Source: Capsicum annuum
Lineage: Eukaryota; Streptophyta; Magnoliopsida; Solanales; Solanaceae
NCBI RefSeq assembly: GCF_002878395.1
Contig: NC_061114.1
Location: 161,452,631 to 161,516,630, forward strand
DNA: 64,000 bases
Reading direction: 5' to 3'
Position 1 is the stretch's first letter; the number at the start of each line of letters is the position of its first letter. Below are positions 21,851 to 33,443 of this stretch, one piece after another. The notes under the pieces were generated by a model. It did not search any database, was not told the origin of the DNA, and was given only the letters and a program-made list of their open reading frames with translations. Position numbers and translations under genes: made by a program.

Positions 21851-24201
21851 AGCGTTAGGTTCACCGGTCCCTTAAGTACAAGAGCAATGTCTAGTAGAGT
21901 TTCGTAGATTTTTTTTTAGGGGCCCACACCCAATCTTCAGAAGGCTATAAGGCATGTAGAAATTATTTTTCTTTTTCCCTCTCCATTGTTCCATCATAAT
22001 CTTGGACTATTAGATTGAATTCAATTAGTATCTAGACAATTCTAATTGGTATCTTAACAAAGCTAAATTGAAATGTAGTTAATTCCAATTGGTATCTTAG
22101 TAATTTTAAATAAAAATTTAGGAGATTTCAATTGGTATCTGTTAATTCAAAATTACTAAGATACCAATTGGAATTAAATACATTCCAATTGAGCTCTGTT
22201 AAGATACCAATTAGAATTGTCTAGCAACTTATTGATTGCTTGTGTTTGATATTTGGCTAATCTTGTGTTGCTAGATTTTTTCAATTTTTGTGAATTATTT
22301 TTATTTGAATTTAAGTGATGAAAATTAACTAAGTTGTTTTTGTTGATAATTATGATAAAATTATTTAATTTCTTTTTATTGTGAAACTAGCAATTCTATG
22401 GTGCTTACTTTTTTTTTGTACTATTATATTGATGAAATTGATGGTATGAGAATTGAGAGGATGATATGAGAATATGATGTCAAGAAAAGATGGTGAAAAA
22501 GTGACATGAATAAAAGACTGAGGTGATATGTGTTTTCTATAATGAGATGTTCTTGTTAATGATGTTATGGATGGATCCTTTGTTTCAATTATTTGATATT
22601 ATATGGGGATCCTTGTGTGGTCCGATCATTGAGACTATATTTAGATTTTTTATGCATTTCTATTATTGAAATTATAATGGGTTCCTTTTGAGGACTGACT
22701 AAGCGACATTATCTTTGAGTTCCTTATGTTAACAGATTCTTAATGCTTGGCAAAATAATGAGTTTTAAATAATAGTGACAAAAACTAGTAGAGGTTGTTG
22801 ATACCTACAAAATTTGATCGATAACTTATTTGGAATGTGATATTGGTGATGAGACTGTTAATGAACTATAATCAATTTATTTTATTTTACCTTGCTTATG
22901 TGCTAGTGGTGTGGGAACCACTCGTGAGGTGATTAAGAGTTAATGAAGCCTGTAATTAAAATATTATTAGGTAGAAATAAGAATGGCTCTGTATATCTTA
23001 AATTGGTGTTAGTAATATAAAAGTGGTTTGGCTTGACCATGAAGTATTGGTCATTGAAAATACTGAGTTAATGATTATTAGGACATAAGTTGTAGATGTG
23101 GATTTGTGCATTAGGAAAAATCTTGAGAAGATCAATTATTATTGACTTGACCTTGTAGCTAAATTATATATTTACATGTCCCACAAAGTTGGCTGATATA
23201 TGACACTTTTAGAAGATAGTAATTCCCATTATGGTGGTAATGAAAAATCCAATGACTTAGTTACATTCATAAAATAATTAAGGATGATCCTGAATGGGAG
23301 AATAAATGAATTGTTAAATGGCGTGATTGATCTTTTCTTGGGGGATTCTTGGTGGATATACTTGTTGAGTGATTAAGATATGATGATAAAATGGATATTA
23401 ATAATGTTGTGGAGGAGAATATGTTATAGGCTCTAATTCTATGAAATCTCTATGGCTAATAGTTATAAGTCTGTGTGATGAGTGAGAGGTTGTGTTGTTA
23501 CCTATATATAGTAGTAAATACTAAGCTTGAACCGTGGGTGATCTTGAGGTGAAAACAATAGTGTTTGTGAAATATTGAAACTAGCTTTATAAAATAAATT
23601 TAGTAGTCTTGATTGAGTACGTACGAGTATCTACGTTATGTGACTTGTAAATGGTGTGGTGATATACAATGATCAAGATATAGATTCTCTATGGGGTAGT
23701 CTTGTCTAGAAACAAAGTTAGGTGTCTCAGGGAGAGCTTGTGTGTGGGATGGATTAGATGTGACTTGTTTAATGTTGAAGTTCAAATAGTAAATTCATGT
23801 AGCACCTCGTAGCACTTTTTAGAATTGAATTCGGGACTCTGGAGCTTCGATAGTGAAAAAGAGGTGCTTTTGGATGTTTGTCTTCATCAAGGTGAATCTT
23901 TTAACCATTTTTATTTTAACCATCTTTATCTTACTTTCATGAAAGTCAAGTTTTAGACTTAGGACGTTGAAAGGAGAATAAGTGATTCTTGTGTAAATAT
24001 TTTGCTCCTCATCTTTGTATTTTGAAAAGCTTATTTGAATGATTGAGTATAGAATGTGGGTTGATCAATAAGGATATCAAGAGGGTGATCAAGGTGCAGT
24101 ATAAGCAACTTTGTTAAGTAATGTCTCTCTAATTCCAACCTCGTATTTTTCTCCACTGAATGCCCGTTCGGGGACGAATAGATGGTAAATTGATATCTGA
24201 T
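21851..24201 (+). other. Element F non-coding interior
   Basis: 2.35 kb without any ORF over 80 codons and with no retroviral-type domain. The start (AGCAATGTCTAGTAGAGTTTCG and a CTTCAGAAGGCTATAAGGCAT block) resembles the leader just after the primer site of Tekay-like elements; C has a similar leader at 43490-43580. It includes the long hairpin at 22032-22224. Confidence 0.8.
22032..22224. repeat. 76-bp inverted repeat (long hairpin)
   Basis: The left arm 22032-22107 and right arm 22149-22224 are reverse complements with 4 mismatches in 76 by my count and a 41-base loop. A submotif AATTCCAATTGGTATCTTA recurs, twice per arm in diverged form and once in the loop. This could be a fold-back/MITE-type insertion or a hairpin RNA source. 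No target duplication was found. Confidence 0.93.
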
Positions 24202-27200
24202 TGTAATGACCCATTTCATCGTTACTAAATTATTAGTAATAAATTCATGAAAATTCTTAATTTTCATTCCTCAATATTAACTTGGGTCCAAAATATCCAT
24301 TATTTTATTTATTATGACACCTTGAATTTTTCAGTGAAGATTTTAGCCTTCGAATGTGTCTAGATTGACTCAAGCTTGATTAATTTTAATTATTCATGAT
24401 TGATAATATCAATTCTTTAGTTATGAATTAAGGTCGTACAATATCCCTAACACAAAGTTAAGTATAAAACTTTCTTTCTGATACAGTTTTGATATGAGTG
24501 TTTATTAGGGCCAACTTAAAATGATCATATCTCATAGAATATAAGGAGTTAGGGGTCCCATTACCTATCAAATTAAAGATCTATGAGTCCTATTTCTAAC
24601 TCAATAAACTATTCCTCAATATAAATTCGTAGTAAAAAGTTATGATTGTTTTACTGAGCACTATCCGAGCTGAAACGAGATTTCACTGTAGCGAAAATTC
24701 TGATTGTATTTAAATCAGCTTCAGCCGTATTTTAGGTCTAAAAATCTCAAACTTCATTACCCAAACCTAGAGAGATGATTTTCCAAAGCTTAAGGTAAAA
24801 TTTCTTCGTGGAGATAAGTTTTTCCATTATTTTCTTCATCTTTTAATCCTTTAATATTTTAGAATACTTAGAAAAACCTTAACGGTGGAATTCTTTTTGG
24901 GAAATACTCATGGGTGTTTTCAATATTACCTTGAGCTGATTTTAAACTATAAATTAAAGATTCCTAACATGAATTTCATAAATTAGATTATGAATTTTGA
25001 TGGTTAGGAATCTTGAATTCCGTAAAGATGAAACCTTTAGTATAAAAGCTCCATTAATAGAGATGGGTTAATCTTGAAAGAGAGCTAATTAATGATTAAT
25101 TGGATTTCGGGGATGATATAAACCTTGAATCAAGGGTAGAATAAGTTGGTTTGAATCCCCAAGATATTTGATTGAAGTGTAATTACTTTTTACGCTTATT
25201 ATTGTTTGATTTTTAGATGATTTATTATTCCAAGACATGAAGGAAAGGAAAGATCATCTTTGTTGCAGCTTGTTTCTCCTAAAAGTTTGCTGTCCAGGTA
25301 GGCTAGGTTTAATGAGTAGAAGATTATGTTATTTTATATTTTCATAATTTAGAATTGATGGGAAAAAGCATGGCTAGGCCTGTAGACATGGAGTTGAGGT
25401 GGATAAAGACGCAAGAACTTAACTTTAATCCCGAAAACTATATTATTAATTAATTATATGATATTTATGATATTATGTGCTATGTGCTGCAATGAGATTG
25501 CTGTAAATAAAGGATGTGGACATAATAGTTCTTAGTTGTTTTGGTGTTGAACCTAGTTGAGTTATAATGATATTAAGTTGTATGTATTGGATAATAATAT
25601 GGTGAGGAGAACCATGCTAGGATTAAGTACTGGTGAGCATAGTAATATCTAAAGGATAGATGAATTAAATTAATGTGATGATTGTATTATATGGAAAGAG
25701 GTAGTGACATTTTACTAATTAATGAGTAAGTAATACTCCAATAGTGACTTGCACACTTAAGTGTTAAATTGTGATTTATTTTATGATATTCTTATTTTGG
25801 TATTGATAAAAACACTATACTTATTGGATGCCCATGAGAGGCTAAATTGGTGATAATGATAGTTTATTGAATTATGCCTATGAGCGACTTGTTTGATAAT
25901 GATAACTCCTTAAAGTAATGCTATGAATGACTTGCTGATTGGTAATCGAACATGCTTGAAATTGTTGATATTCGGATTGTTGTGCGTGTATAAATGATTA
26001 TTGAAATTTACTTGATGGAATTGTCTCATGACTTTAAGTGTACTTATAAACTTGGTACATCGTGTTGTATGCTGTGAAGAAGTGTAAATTTGATATTACT
26101 TGTTTATGTTGGATCGGGTACTACACCAGTACAGATATGTATATGTTGGATCGGGTACCACACCAGTACGAATATGCATATGATGGATTGGGTACCAAAC
26201 TGATATGGATATATCTATGTTAGATCGGGTACCACGCCGATACGGATATGTGTATGTTGGATCGGGTACCACATCGGTATAGATATATATATATGTTGGA
26301 TCGGGTACCATACCGATACGAATATGTATATGTTCGATAGGGTACCATATTGGTACAGATATATATATATATGATGGATCGGGTACCACGCCACTACGGA
26401 TATGTATATGTTGGATTGGGTATCAGGATGGTATGGATATGTGTATGTTAGATCGGGTACCACAGTAGTACGGATATATATATATGATAGATCGGGTATC
26501 ACGTTAGTACGGATATGTATATGTTGGATCGAGTACCACGCAGGTATGGATATGTTTATATTAGATCGAGTACTACGCAGGTACAGATATGTATATGATG
26601 GATCAAGTACCACGCTGGTATGGATATGTATATGATGGATCAGGTACCACATCGGTATGATACATGAACATAGATTATTCCTTGCAGGTCATGACTATTT
26701 GGGCAAAAATAAGTCCCATAGCATGTGTGTATATATTTGTGTTGAGTCTATGGATGTTTACAGTATGGTTGATACTATGTTGAGTCTGTGGATGTTTACA
26801 GTATGGTTAATACTCTAGATGGTTATGTGGCTTGTTTGTGAGAACCGTTTGATTTATTATTGTTGTATTGTTGATTCATTGGTTATTTGATTGTGTGATA
26901 TGTATTTGAAAAAGTGAAACTTTATACTTACTTATATGTTGGTTGACTTTCTTCATCTATACGTGTTTTAATCGTAGCTTACCAGAATGGCTAGTTATTA
27001 TTTTTTAATATTATAATAGAGCATTTGGTTGTTAGCCCGAGAGTTTAGTGTGAGTTGTCTATGATTATGGGTTTGTTCCTGTGAATATGAGTAGTGAAAA
27101 AGATAAGGTAAATAAAGAGGAATAGTGATATAAGATAAGGTGAATAAAGAGGAATAGTGATGTATTAGCGTTGGATTGTGGTTAGTGGTGTGAACTAATG

Positions 27201-27789
27201 AGGCTAGAGTATGTTAGTAGCGAATATAATATTGATGAAAGTTGGAAGAGTAGTTGGATGTTGTAAATTATATAGGTAAATTAATAATATGATTACAACC
27301 TTAGTTGAATTATATTCCATTAAAGATGTCATGATTTATTTTTCTTAATTCTATTTTATGATTATATGCACTAACACGGTCGGCCGATGATGCCTACCAG
27401 TATGTGTGATTGTGCTGACCCTACTCTTCTGTATTCCTTCTTGGAGTGTAGACTGGATGCAGGTTTGTTTCAGTTACCAAATGGATGGCGATATTCAGCA
27501 CTAACTTCTGCACTTTCTTCCTGACAGATGTTAGAGTCTTTGTATTATTTATTTCATTATCAGTCTATGTTGTAATAGGTAGCTTTTGTACATGTTTGGC
27601 CAAGTCTTGGGATAATAAAGGACATTTATAAGAAGTATTTGTAAAAAGTTTCTTTATTATTATTTAATTTACTTTATATTTCCTTAAAAATAGAAGTCTT
27701 CCGCATATTTTTAGTTGGGTAATAAGGATTCTCCTAGCTACATAGAAAAGCGTAGGTGCCCACATGGTCAGTTAGTCTGGGTCGTGACA
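24202..27789 (+). repeat. Element F 3' LTR, 3.6 kb
   Basis: It begins TGTAATGACCC and ends GGGTCGTGACA, followed by GAAAC. The length is large even for Tekay-like elements, partly because of the satellite at 26109-26660. The tail (26660-27789) is repeated in inverse orientation at 20666-21720. Confidence 0.9.
26109..26660. repeat. 37-bp satellite inside the F LTR, about 15 units
   Basis: About fifteen consecutive units of 37 bp (a few expanded to 39-41 bp by extra TA steps), each close to TTGGATCGGGTACCAC followed by (N)CGGTACGGATATGTATATG. Unit sequences differ by several substitutions, so this is an old array. GGTACC recurs in most units. About four units remain in the inverted tail at 21720-21850. 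The long ORFs crossing it are caused by the period. Confidence 0.95.
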
Positions 27790-27794
27790 GAAAC
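27790..27794. repeat. Element F target duplication, right
   Basis: GAAAC directly follows the CA end of F and matches 20184-20188. Confidence 0.88.
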
Positions 27795-28440
27795 ACTCCA
27801 GGAGTGAAAACCACGACATTCCCTCACAAGCTCTCCTACAATTCACTATAATCAAACTCTTGATTACAGACTCCAATGAACCTAAATCTGGGTTCCTCCT
27901 ACTTGTAATAACTCTACTATAAGCCGAACTTGATAACTCTGCCAAGACTCCTCACTACTAATTATCAATAATCAGTATCAAACCTACGTAACTCTATATA
28001 AGCACTCTCTAAGAAAAGAAAACTAAAGATCATTACTCTTATAGAATGACTAATTCAGTTACATATTGACTAATTCAGTTACATATTAGGCTTCACTCAA
28101 GAACACTCACTCTTTTAGCTTACAAAAGAAATAAGAATATGAGAAATACTTGAGAAATGTTGAAAATTTAGTTTTTGTCTTTTTTCCTATCTTCAATACT
28201 CTTTTGAATTTGGAAAAACTACTTGATAGAGAAACATCCTTTTCCTTTTATAGTTGAGAGATGATTAGGGTTGAAATGTCATTAAACCAAGAATCCTCAA
28301 TTGTACAAGCAACACCTGCGTAGTTTGTTATACGAGAGGATAAAATTGTGCAGACGCGTTGCCAGTTGTACTGTTGCCTTGTACATCCAGGGAACTGGTC
28401 CCTTGAAGTCAACTGCTCATCATCAAAACAAGATAAAATA
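27795..28440 (-). repeat. Element G 3' LTR, proximal piece
   Basis: It continues G across the F insertion (GTGGAAAC / ACTCCAGGAGTGAAAACC). The LTR 5' edge next to the polypurine tract is uncertain by about 20 bp. No genes are seen. Confidence 0.6.
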
Positions 28441-28441
28441 A

Positions 28442-28462
28442 TTTCCCCCCTTTTTGATGATG
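28442..28462 (-). other. Element G polypurine tract
   Basis: The minus strand reads CATCATCAAAAAGGGGGGAAA, the Copia-style tract preceding the 3' LTR. Confidence 0.75.
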
Positions 28463-29110
28463 AAAAACCAGCCATAGCGTTTAGAGAATTAATACTTATT
28501 CATCATATTTAATCAGTATGATTACCACTTTGAAGATGAATGTCTACCCTATTATGTAACACCATGCTTCCACAACTTAAGGACCTAATCCCTTGTTGTC
28601 AATTGCTATCAAGCTTCAATTACTTTCCTTTGTCATCATGCATCATTGGTCATTTAGTGGATTTGTATACTTCCCCCATCACTATGCCTCCAAACTCAAA
28701 CACATCATCACATAAGTGCTGCACTTGGTGCCTAGCCCCTAACATCACCAGTATACCTTAACCACATACCTGGTCCTTAACACATGAAGTTAGTATATGG
28801 TACTTAACACATGAAGTCGGTATTCCCCATTTTGGAATCATTGAAAAGTGAAAGTAGTAAACCAAGAGTAAGAATAAGCACATGTTAGTTAACTCATGGC
28901 CATTGGAGCAACACTAACATGAAGAATAATTTGCAAAATAAAAGAACAATTGTAACACACAAAACAAGATTCATTTACTCATGAAAGTTAGTACCAGTAC
29001 AATCATACCAAAATAACACATAAAACAAACTATCTTCAATTGCCAACATAATGGGCAAAATATGAGACTGACACAAGATTGACAAGAGGATAGGGATAAC
29101 ATAGTTTAGG
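28463..29110 (-). other. Element G spacer between ORF3 and 3' LTR
   Basis: Non-coding sequence. The short ORF at 28540-28761 on the plus strand has no recognisable homology. I see nothing else. Confidence 0.55.
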
Positions 29111-29119
29111 TAGAGAGAG

Positions 29120-30236
29120 GTTTGAGGAAAAGGGACTTAAGAAACATCTCTATTCTTGTTTTTCTGCACTGTGGGCATCGAACAACTGTTTGGTGAGGAC
29201 CTTCACTTCAACATTCAATCCTTGAACTTCACCAGTCATTTCTGCCACTTTTGCCTGGAGTTTTGCATTTTCAGCTATATGTTCATTAGTGCCACCTGGT
29301 CCCTCAGAAGATAGCTTTTGATTTTGCAACTTCAGCGTCTTTGGCAGCTAACTTAATCCTTAACTCCTCCATTTCCTTGTCCAAACTTTCTTAAACAACT
29401 AGCAACTCAGATACTTCAGACACTGTTTTGTCTTTGCCTTCAATGTATTCATTTTCCCCTAGAGTTGTTAGACTGAACATCTGCTTGATTGTTCTAGTGT
29501 TCCCTTAGTTCTAACCACACAAAAATTTCTCAAACACTTTATTCAAGAAATAACCATATGGCATTCCATGTCTTCCTTTTTTTTCTTAAACCACCTGGTG
29601 AATATGCTCTATCATTAGAGTAGGCAAACTTAATATTTCAAATGTGCTCAAGCATTTAATCAAGATAGATCAACAGCTGATGCTGTGGTTCTTTTCTTAG
29701 ATCTAGGCAACAGAACCTTGTAGATGAACTCAAATACTAGCTGAAACTCACTAATTAATTTTTTTCACTACAGCTATTGAGGTCCCTCCTATCTTTGAGA
29801 CATTAATCATAAACTCAGTTGTAGGTTGTTGCTTTGCCACTGTTCTCACACCGAAAATAGGTACATTCAAGATTCTTCCCAAAGTCTGTTCATCCAGTTT
29901 GATAGGCTTTCCTTGCACTTGGGCATTCAAACTTAGTCCATCTTCTAAGAATTTCATGGTGTAGTAAAATTCCCCGACCTCATTTTAAAACACTATGGGA
30001 GATGATTCCTCCAATAAGTGCAACTAACCTTGGTGTCTGACATACTCAACTAGCTCTATCATTCCAGGCTTTTCATATATCTTGGGATCATATGTTCTTC
30101 CAAATAGAACCTTCTATGTTATCAACATTTTATTCCTTCATTCTCTAGTCGCATCCTTTATATCTTTTTCTTTTCTGCTTCTCTTGGGACTACTACTCAA
30201 TTTTTCAACCACGATTGTTCTCTTCTTTGGACTAGG
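29120..30236 (-). pseudogene. Env-like / plant-transposon ORF3 remnant of G
   Basis: From 30236 leftward the minus strand reads a Lys/Arg/Ser-rich stretch (SPKKRTIVVEKLSSSPKRSRK), then LFGRTYDPKIYEKPGMIELVEYV, EVGEFYYTMKFLEDGLSLNA and QGKPIKLDEQTLGRILNVPIFGVRTV. Downstream, around 29400-29170, is a Gln/Glu/Lys-rich region that looks coiled-coil-prone. The EFY...G.KL...LGRILNVP..G.R pattern matches the putative plant transposon protein domain found in third ORFs of retroelements and in related host-genome copies. Stops interrupt it (after 29957-29751 and elsewhere). The role in living elements is unknown; some SIRE-type third ORFs have been called envelope-like. Confidence 0.62.
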
Positions 30237-31195
30237 TATAACACCCCGAGTCTGTACCCCTGACGCTATACGGTGTTCATAATCTCGAAGGACCACAAGC
30301 CAACACATGACTGGTACCTGATGCAATAACTGAATAATAATATGGAATATATGCAGAAAGTAGGCAGAAAACTGGCCATAAGGTTCAATACTATAAATAA
30401 TACTGGATATGATATCACATTACCAAAACTAAACATCAAAACTGAAAACTAAACAACTGTTTGAAAATACTCTAGTCTGGAAAGCCTCTAAACTGTCTGA
30501 ACTGTGGAGTTGATGGTACTAGTCCCTAGCTAACTCTGACTACTGAAAATAATACTGAAATACTGAAAACAATCATGTCCTCGAACTATGAAGACTCACC
30601 ACTATGCTGACTGCTAAAAATCTGAACTGCTAAGGGTGCTCTAGAGCCCGTGCATCTGAATCTATGATATAAGACATCTTAGCACAAAAGAAAAGCATGC
30701 GTCAGTACTTTGAATGTACTGGTATAATCAGTGAGGTGGGTTGAAATACATGGGTTCATATGTATGAACAATAATAACTGAATAACATGAGTATGACTGA
30801 ATAAGAATACATGCATAAATACATATACTGTAACTGAGATCGTGATAATACCGAATACTGATTAACTGTTATCTAAGTATGATGATACTGAATTACTAAT
30901 AACTGAATGACTGTATGACAGTCCTGATTCTGTGGAACTATACTGAGTTCTGTACTGAGCTAAGTGACTATATCTGATAGTCCTAAATCTATAGAACTGA
31001 ACTGAGTTCTATTTTGATACTAAGACTGAAACTGGGACTGTGGGAGGTAATCATCTAACCGACATGCCCCTTTCTAAATTGATTGGGCTCCAACCTGTAA
31101 CCCTAATTGGAAGGGTGTCAATACTATGCTATGGGTAGAGACAAGCTGTTAGTTAACCCTCTTTGATGGGAAACTCTTCCATCAACCCTTGCAGG
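30237..31195 (-). mobile_element. LTR fragment of a further Gypsy element
   Basis: On the plus strand it starts TATAACACCCCGAGTCTGTACCC. On the minus strand this gives the GGACAGACTCGGGGTGTTA-type 3' terminus seen in Tekay-like LTRs (ending TA where CA is expected). The body is rich in ACTGAATA repeats. It breaks off at the AT-rich array at about 31195. No partner LTR or internal region is present in the window. Confidence 0.6.
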
Positions 31196-32040
31196 TATGA
31201 AAAAATAATTATAAAATTATTTAAGAAATAAAAATAAAAAGCTGATTATTTAAAAAAAAATTATAAATTTTTTTAAAAAATGAAATAAATTATTAAAAAA
31301 TTAATTAAAAAATTATAAAACTTTTTTAAAATGAAAATAAAAAATGGCATTGAGGATCCAAATTATGAAAAAATAATTATAAAATTATTTGAAAATAAAA
31401 ATAAAAAACTAATTATTAAAAAGAAATTATAAAAATTTTTAAAAAATGAAATAAATTATTAAAAACTTATTTAAATAAAAAATTAATTATCAAAAAAAAT
31501 TATAAAACTTTTTAAAATGAAAATAATAAATGGCATTGAGGATACAAATTATGAAAAAAGAATTATAAAATTATTTTTAAAATAAAAATAAAAAACTGAT
31601 TATTTAAAAAAAATTATAATTTTTTTTTAAAAACTGAAATAAATTATTAAAAATTTATTTTTTAAAAAATAATTATTTAAAAAATTATAAAATTTTTAAA
31701 AATTAAAATAAAAAATGACATTGAGGATATAAATTATGAAAAAATAATTATAAAATTATTTAAAAATAAAAATTAAAAACTGATTATTTAAAAAAATTAT
31801 AATTTTTTTTTAAAATGAAATATTATTAAAAATAAAAAATTAATTATTAAAAATTATAAAACTTTTTTAAAATGAAAATAAAAAATGGCATTGAGGATCC
31901 AAATTATGAAAAAGTAATTATAAAATTATTTAAAAAATAAAAATAAAAACTAATTATTAAAAAGAAATTATAAAAATTTTTAAAAGATGAAAATAAAAAA
32001 CAGATATTTTTAAAATTTAGTTATATTAAAAAATAATAAA
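31195..32040. repeat. AT-rich tandem array, period about 170-186 bp
   Basis: Units of A/T-only sequence are separated by an anchor TGGCATTGAGGATCCAAATTATG at about 31345, 31531, 31716 (TGACATTG variant) and 31886, with spacings of 186, 185 and 170 bp. About four and a half units are present. Each contains several imperfect AATTATAAAATTATTT blocks that can self-pair. No coding content. Confidence 0.88.
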
Positions 32041-32708
32041 TTGGGGTCCTCTAATGCTTTTTGGGGCCTTTAGTGTTTAAGAAAAAAGAAAATTTGTTAT
32101 AAAAAAATTTTGGGGCCCTCAATGTCATTTGACAACTTTTTATTCGTAAATTAGCAAAAAAAAAATGCTCCTCACACGCCTCTCACGATGGCACTGCACG
32201 CGTAGTGCCACATAGGCAAAAAATGTCTAATTTGAACAAAATTCGGGGGTTTAGGGGTTTGATAGGAACAAACCTTAGTTTAGGGGTCTAAGTGAATTTT
32301 CGTAACAAGTTTGAGTGTCTACCGATGGGTTTGGCGTAAAATATATGATATGATATGATTCGATTTCATGATTAGATAACTATGAAAAAACTCACTTTAT
32401 AACCACCAATTTAGTGTATCACGTTGTTACCTTTATTTTTTTTCTCATTTCACATTTATTTATTATTTTAAAATTTTATTTTATTCTTTATCCTAACTTT
32501 TTATAGTAGTTCTATCATGTATCCTATCTTTTTAGTAGGTTTATCCTTCAAATCATTGATATGCAAGATTATGTATTGACAGAAATAAATTTAATCTATC
32601 CAAACGTTGTATTCATTAAATACTACAGTATAATACAATACAATACAATACAATATTATACAATACTATTTATTATAAAACAATACGTAACAACCATTCA
32701 AACAGATA
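32041..32708. other. Non-coding stretch with hairpin and ATACA repeat
   Basis: GGGGCCCTCAATGTCATTT near 32113 is an inverted, diverged form of the array anchor to the left. TGGCACT (32189-32195) and AGTGCCA (32204-32210) form a perfect 7-bp hairpin around ACGCGT. An ATACA-type microsatellite of about five units lies at 32633-32653. The 32225-32345 stretch (GTTTAGGGGTTTGATAGG, GAGTGTCTACCGATGGG) looks like a DNA-transposon end, but no partner end was found. Confidence 0.5.
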
Positions 32709-32959
32709 CTCTCTCCATTTAAAAAAGAATGACCTACTTTGACTTGACACAAAGTTTAAGAAAAAATAAAGAAGACTTTTGAATCTTGTGGTTTTAAATT
32801 AAAGTTGTGTCAAATGTACCAAAATGTCCTTTAATCTTGTGGTCCTAAACATGCCATGTGGAAAATTGAAATTAAAGTATTGCCAAAAAGGAAAATGGGT
32901 CATTCTTTTTGAAATAGACTAAAAAAGAAAGTAGCTTAATCTTTTTGAAACGGAGGGAA
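32709..32959. mobile_element. Stowaway MITE, about 251 bp, TA target duplication
   Basis: The left end is CTCTCTCCATTTAAAAAAGAATGACC after TA (32707-32708). The right end is CTTTTTGAAACGGAGGGAA followed by TA (32960-32961). The terminal inverted repeats are of Stowaway type and imperfect. It is non-coding and of normal length. Confidence 0.9.
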
Positions 32960-33401
32960 TAATAAACCCCAAAAATCTTTTTTAAGGATTGGAACCCTTA
33001 TTCTTTTCCAAGAATATATTATTCCTAGGCTTACCAAATACGTGGGGGCCTTTTTGTATTTTACAATTTTTATAGTTGTTTGAAGAATTTGTATAATTAA
33101 TATTACGGAATTGACTTGTTCGTTTTGATTAACTGGTATTTGGTCGCATTTTGCACGATTATTAAATTAAGATCAACATATGACTGAATATTAATCTCAT
33201 AATTTTATTGAATAAGATAAATTTTTTAAATTAAATATTTGTTTATGATTCTAACATTTTTTATTATGATTTTTTTAGTAGCCTTTGTATGAAATTCTTT
33301 AATAATTTTTTTTTTAAATATTTTTTGTTAAATGAAGAACGATCGATTTAATTTAGTACTTATGAACTTGACTAAGAAAAATAAAACATAAAAAATAATG
33401 G

Positions 33402-33433
<32 letters not shown>

Positions 33434-33443
33434 GTATGTATAT
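33402..33443. repeat. Compound microsatellite (TA)n(TGTA)n
   Basis: About ten TA units are followed by about five TGTA units without interruption. Confidence 0.95.

Larger units (their letters stand above)
20189..27789 (+). mobile_element. Element F: non-autonomous LTR retroelement with giant LTR and rearranged 5' LTR
   Basis: A 7.6-kb element starting TGTAACAACCC and ending GGGTCGTGACA, flanked by GAAAC on both sides. The 3' LTR is complete (24202-27789, 3.6 kb). The 5' side holds only the first 477 bp of an LTR (20189-20665) joined to an inverted LTR tail (20666-21850), and no primer site remains. The interior (21851-24201) has no pol or gag homology, so the element would depend on enzymes from another Gypsy element. 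The stretch at 24150-24201 (GTTCGGGGACGAA) resembles the sequence Tekay-like elements carry before the 3' LTR. It is inserted in the 3' LTR of G. Confidence 0.88.
20051..30236 (-). mobile_element. Element G: SIRE-like Copia remnant, split by F
   Basis: On the minus strand this reads env-like third ORF (about 30236-29120), non-coding spacer, polypurine tract (28442-28462), and a 3' LTR of about 0.8 kb in two pieces (28440-27795 and 20188-20051) separated by element F. The plus-strand edge TGTTGAAACC at 20051 gives a CA end on the minus strand. The Copia-type polypurine tract and the third ORF with a coiled-coil tail suggest the SIRE/Maximus lineage. No gag-pol is present; the 5' part is replaced at 30237 by another LTR fragment. 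Lineage assignment is inference. Confidence 0.62.

Noticed and set aside
26096..26652. Repetitive ORFs on both strands encoding Tyr/Pro/Ile-rich repeats (VPDPTYTY-like)
   Set aside because: They are produced by the 37-bp satellite, whose period is not a multiple of three and cycles through frames; they are open on both strands and carry no domain.
26109..26660. Possible CRISPR-like repeat array
   Set aside because: Units are directly adjacent with no unique spacers, and the window is plant retrotransposon DNA.
32225..32345. Terminus of a Mutator-like or other DNA transposon
   Set aside because: The GTTTAGGGGTTTGA / GTGTCTACCGATGG style is suggestive, but no matching inverted end or target duplication was found.
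32580..32708. Further MITE next to the Stowaway element, marked by ATACA repeats
   Set aside because: No convincing pair of terminal repeats or duplication could be seen.
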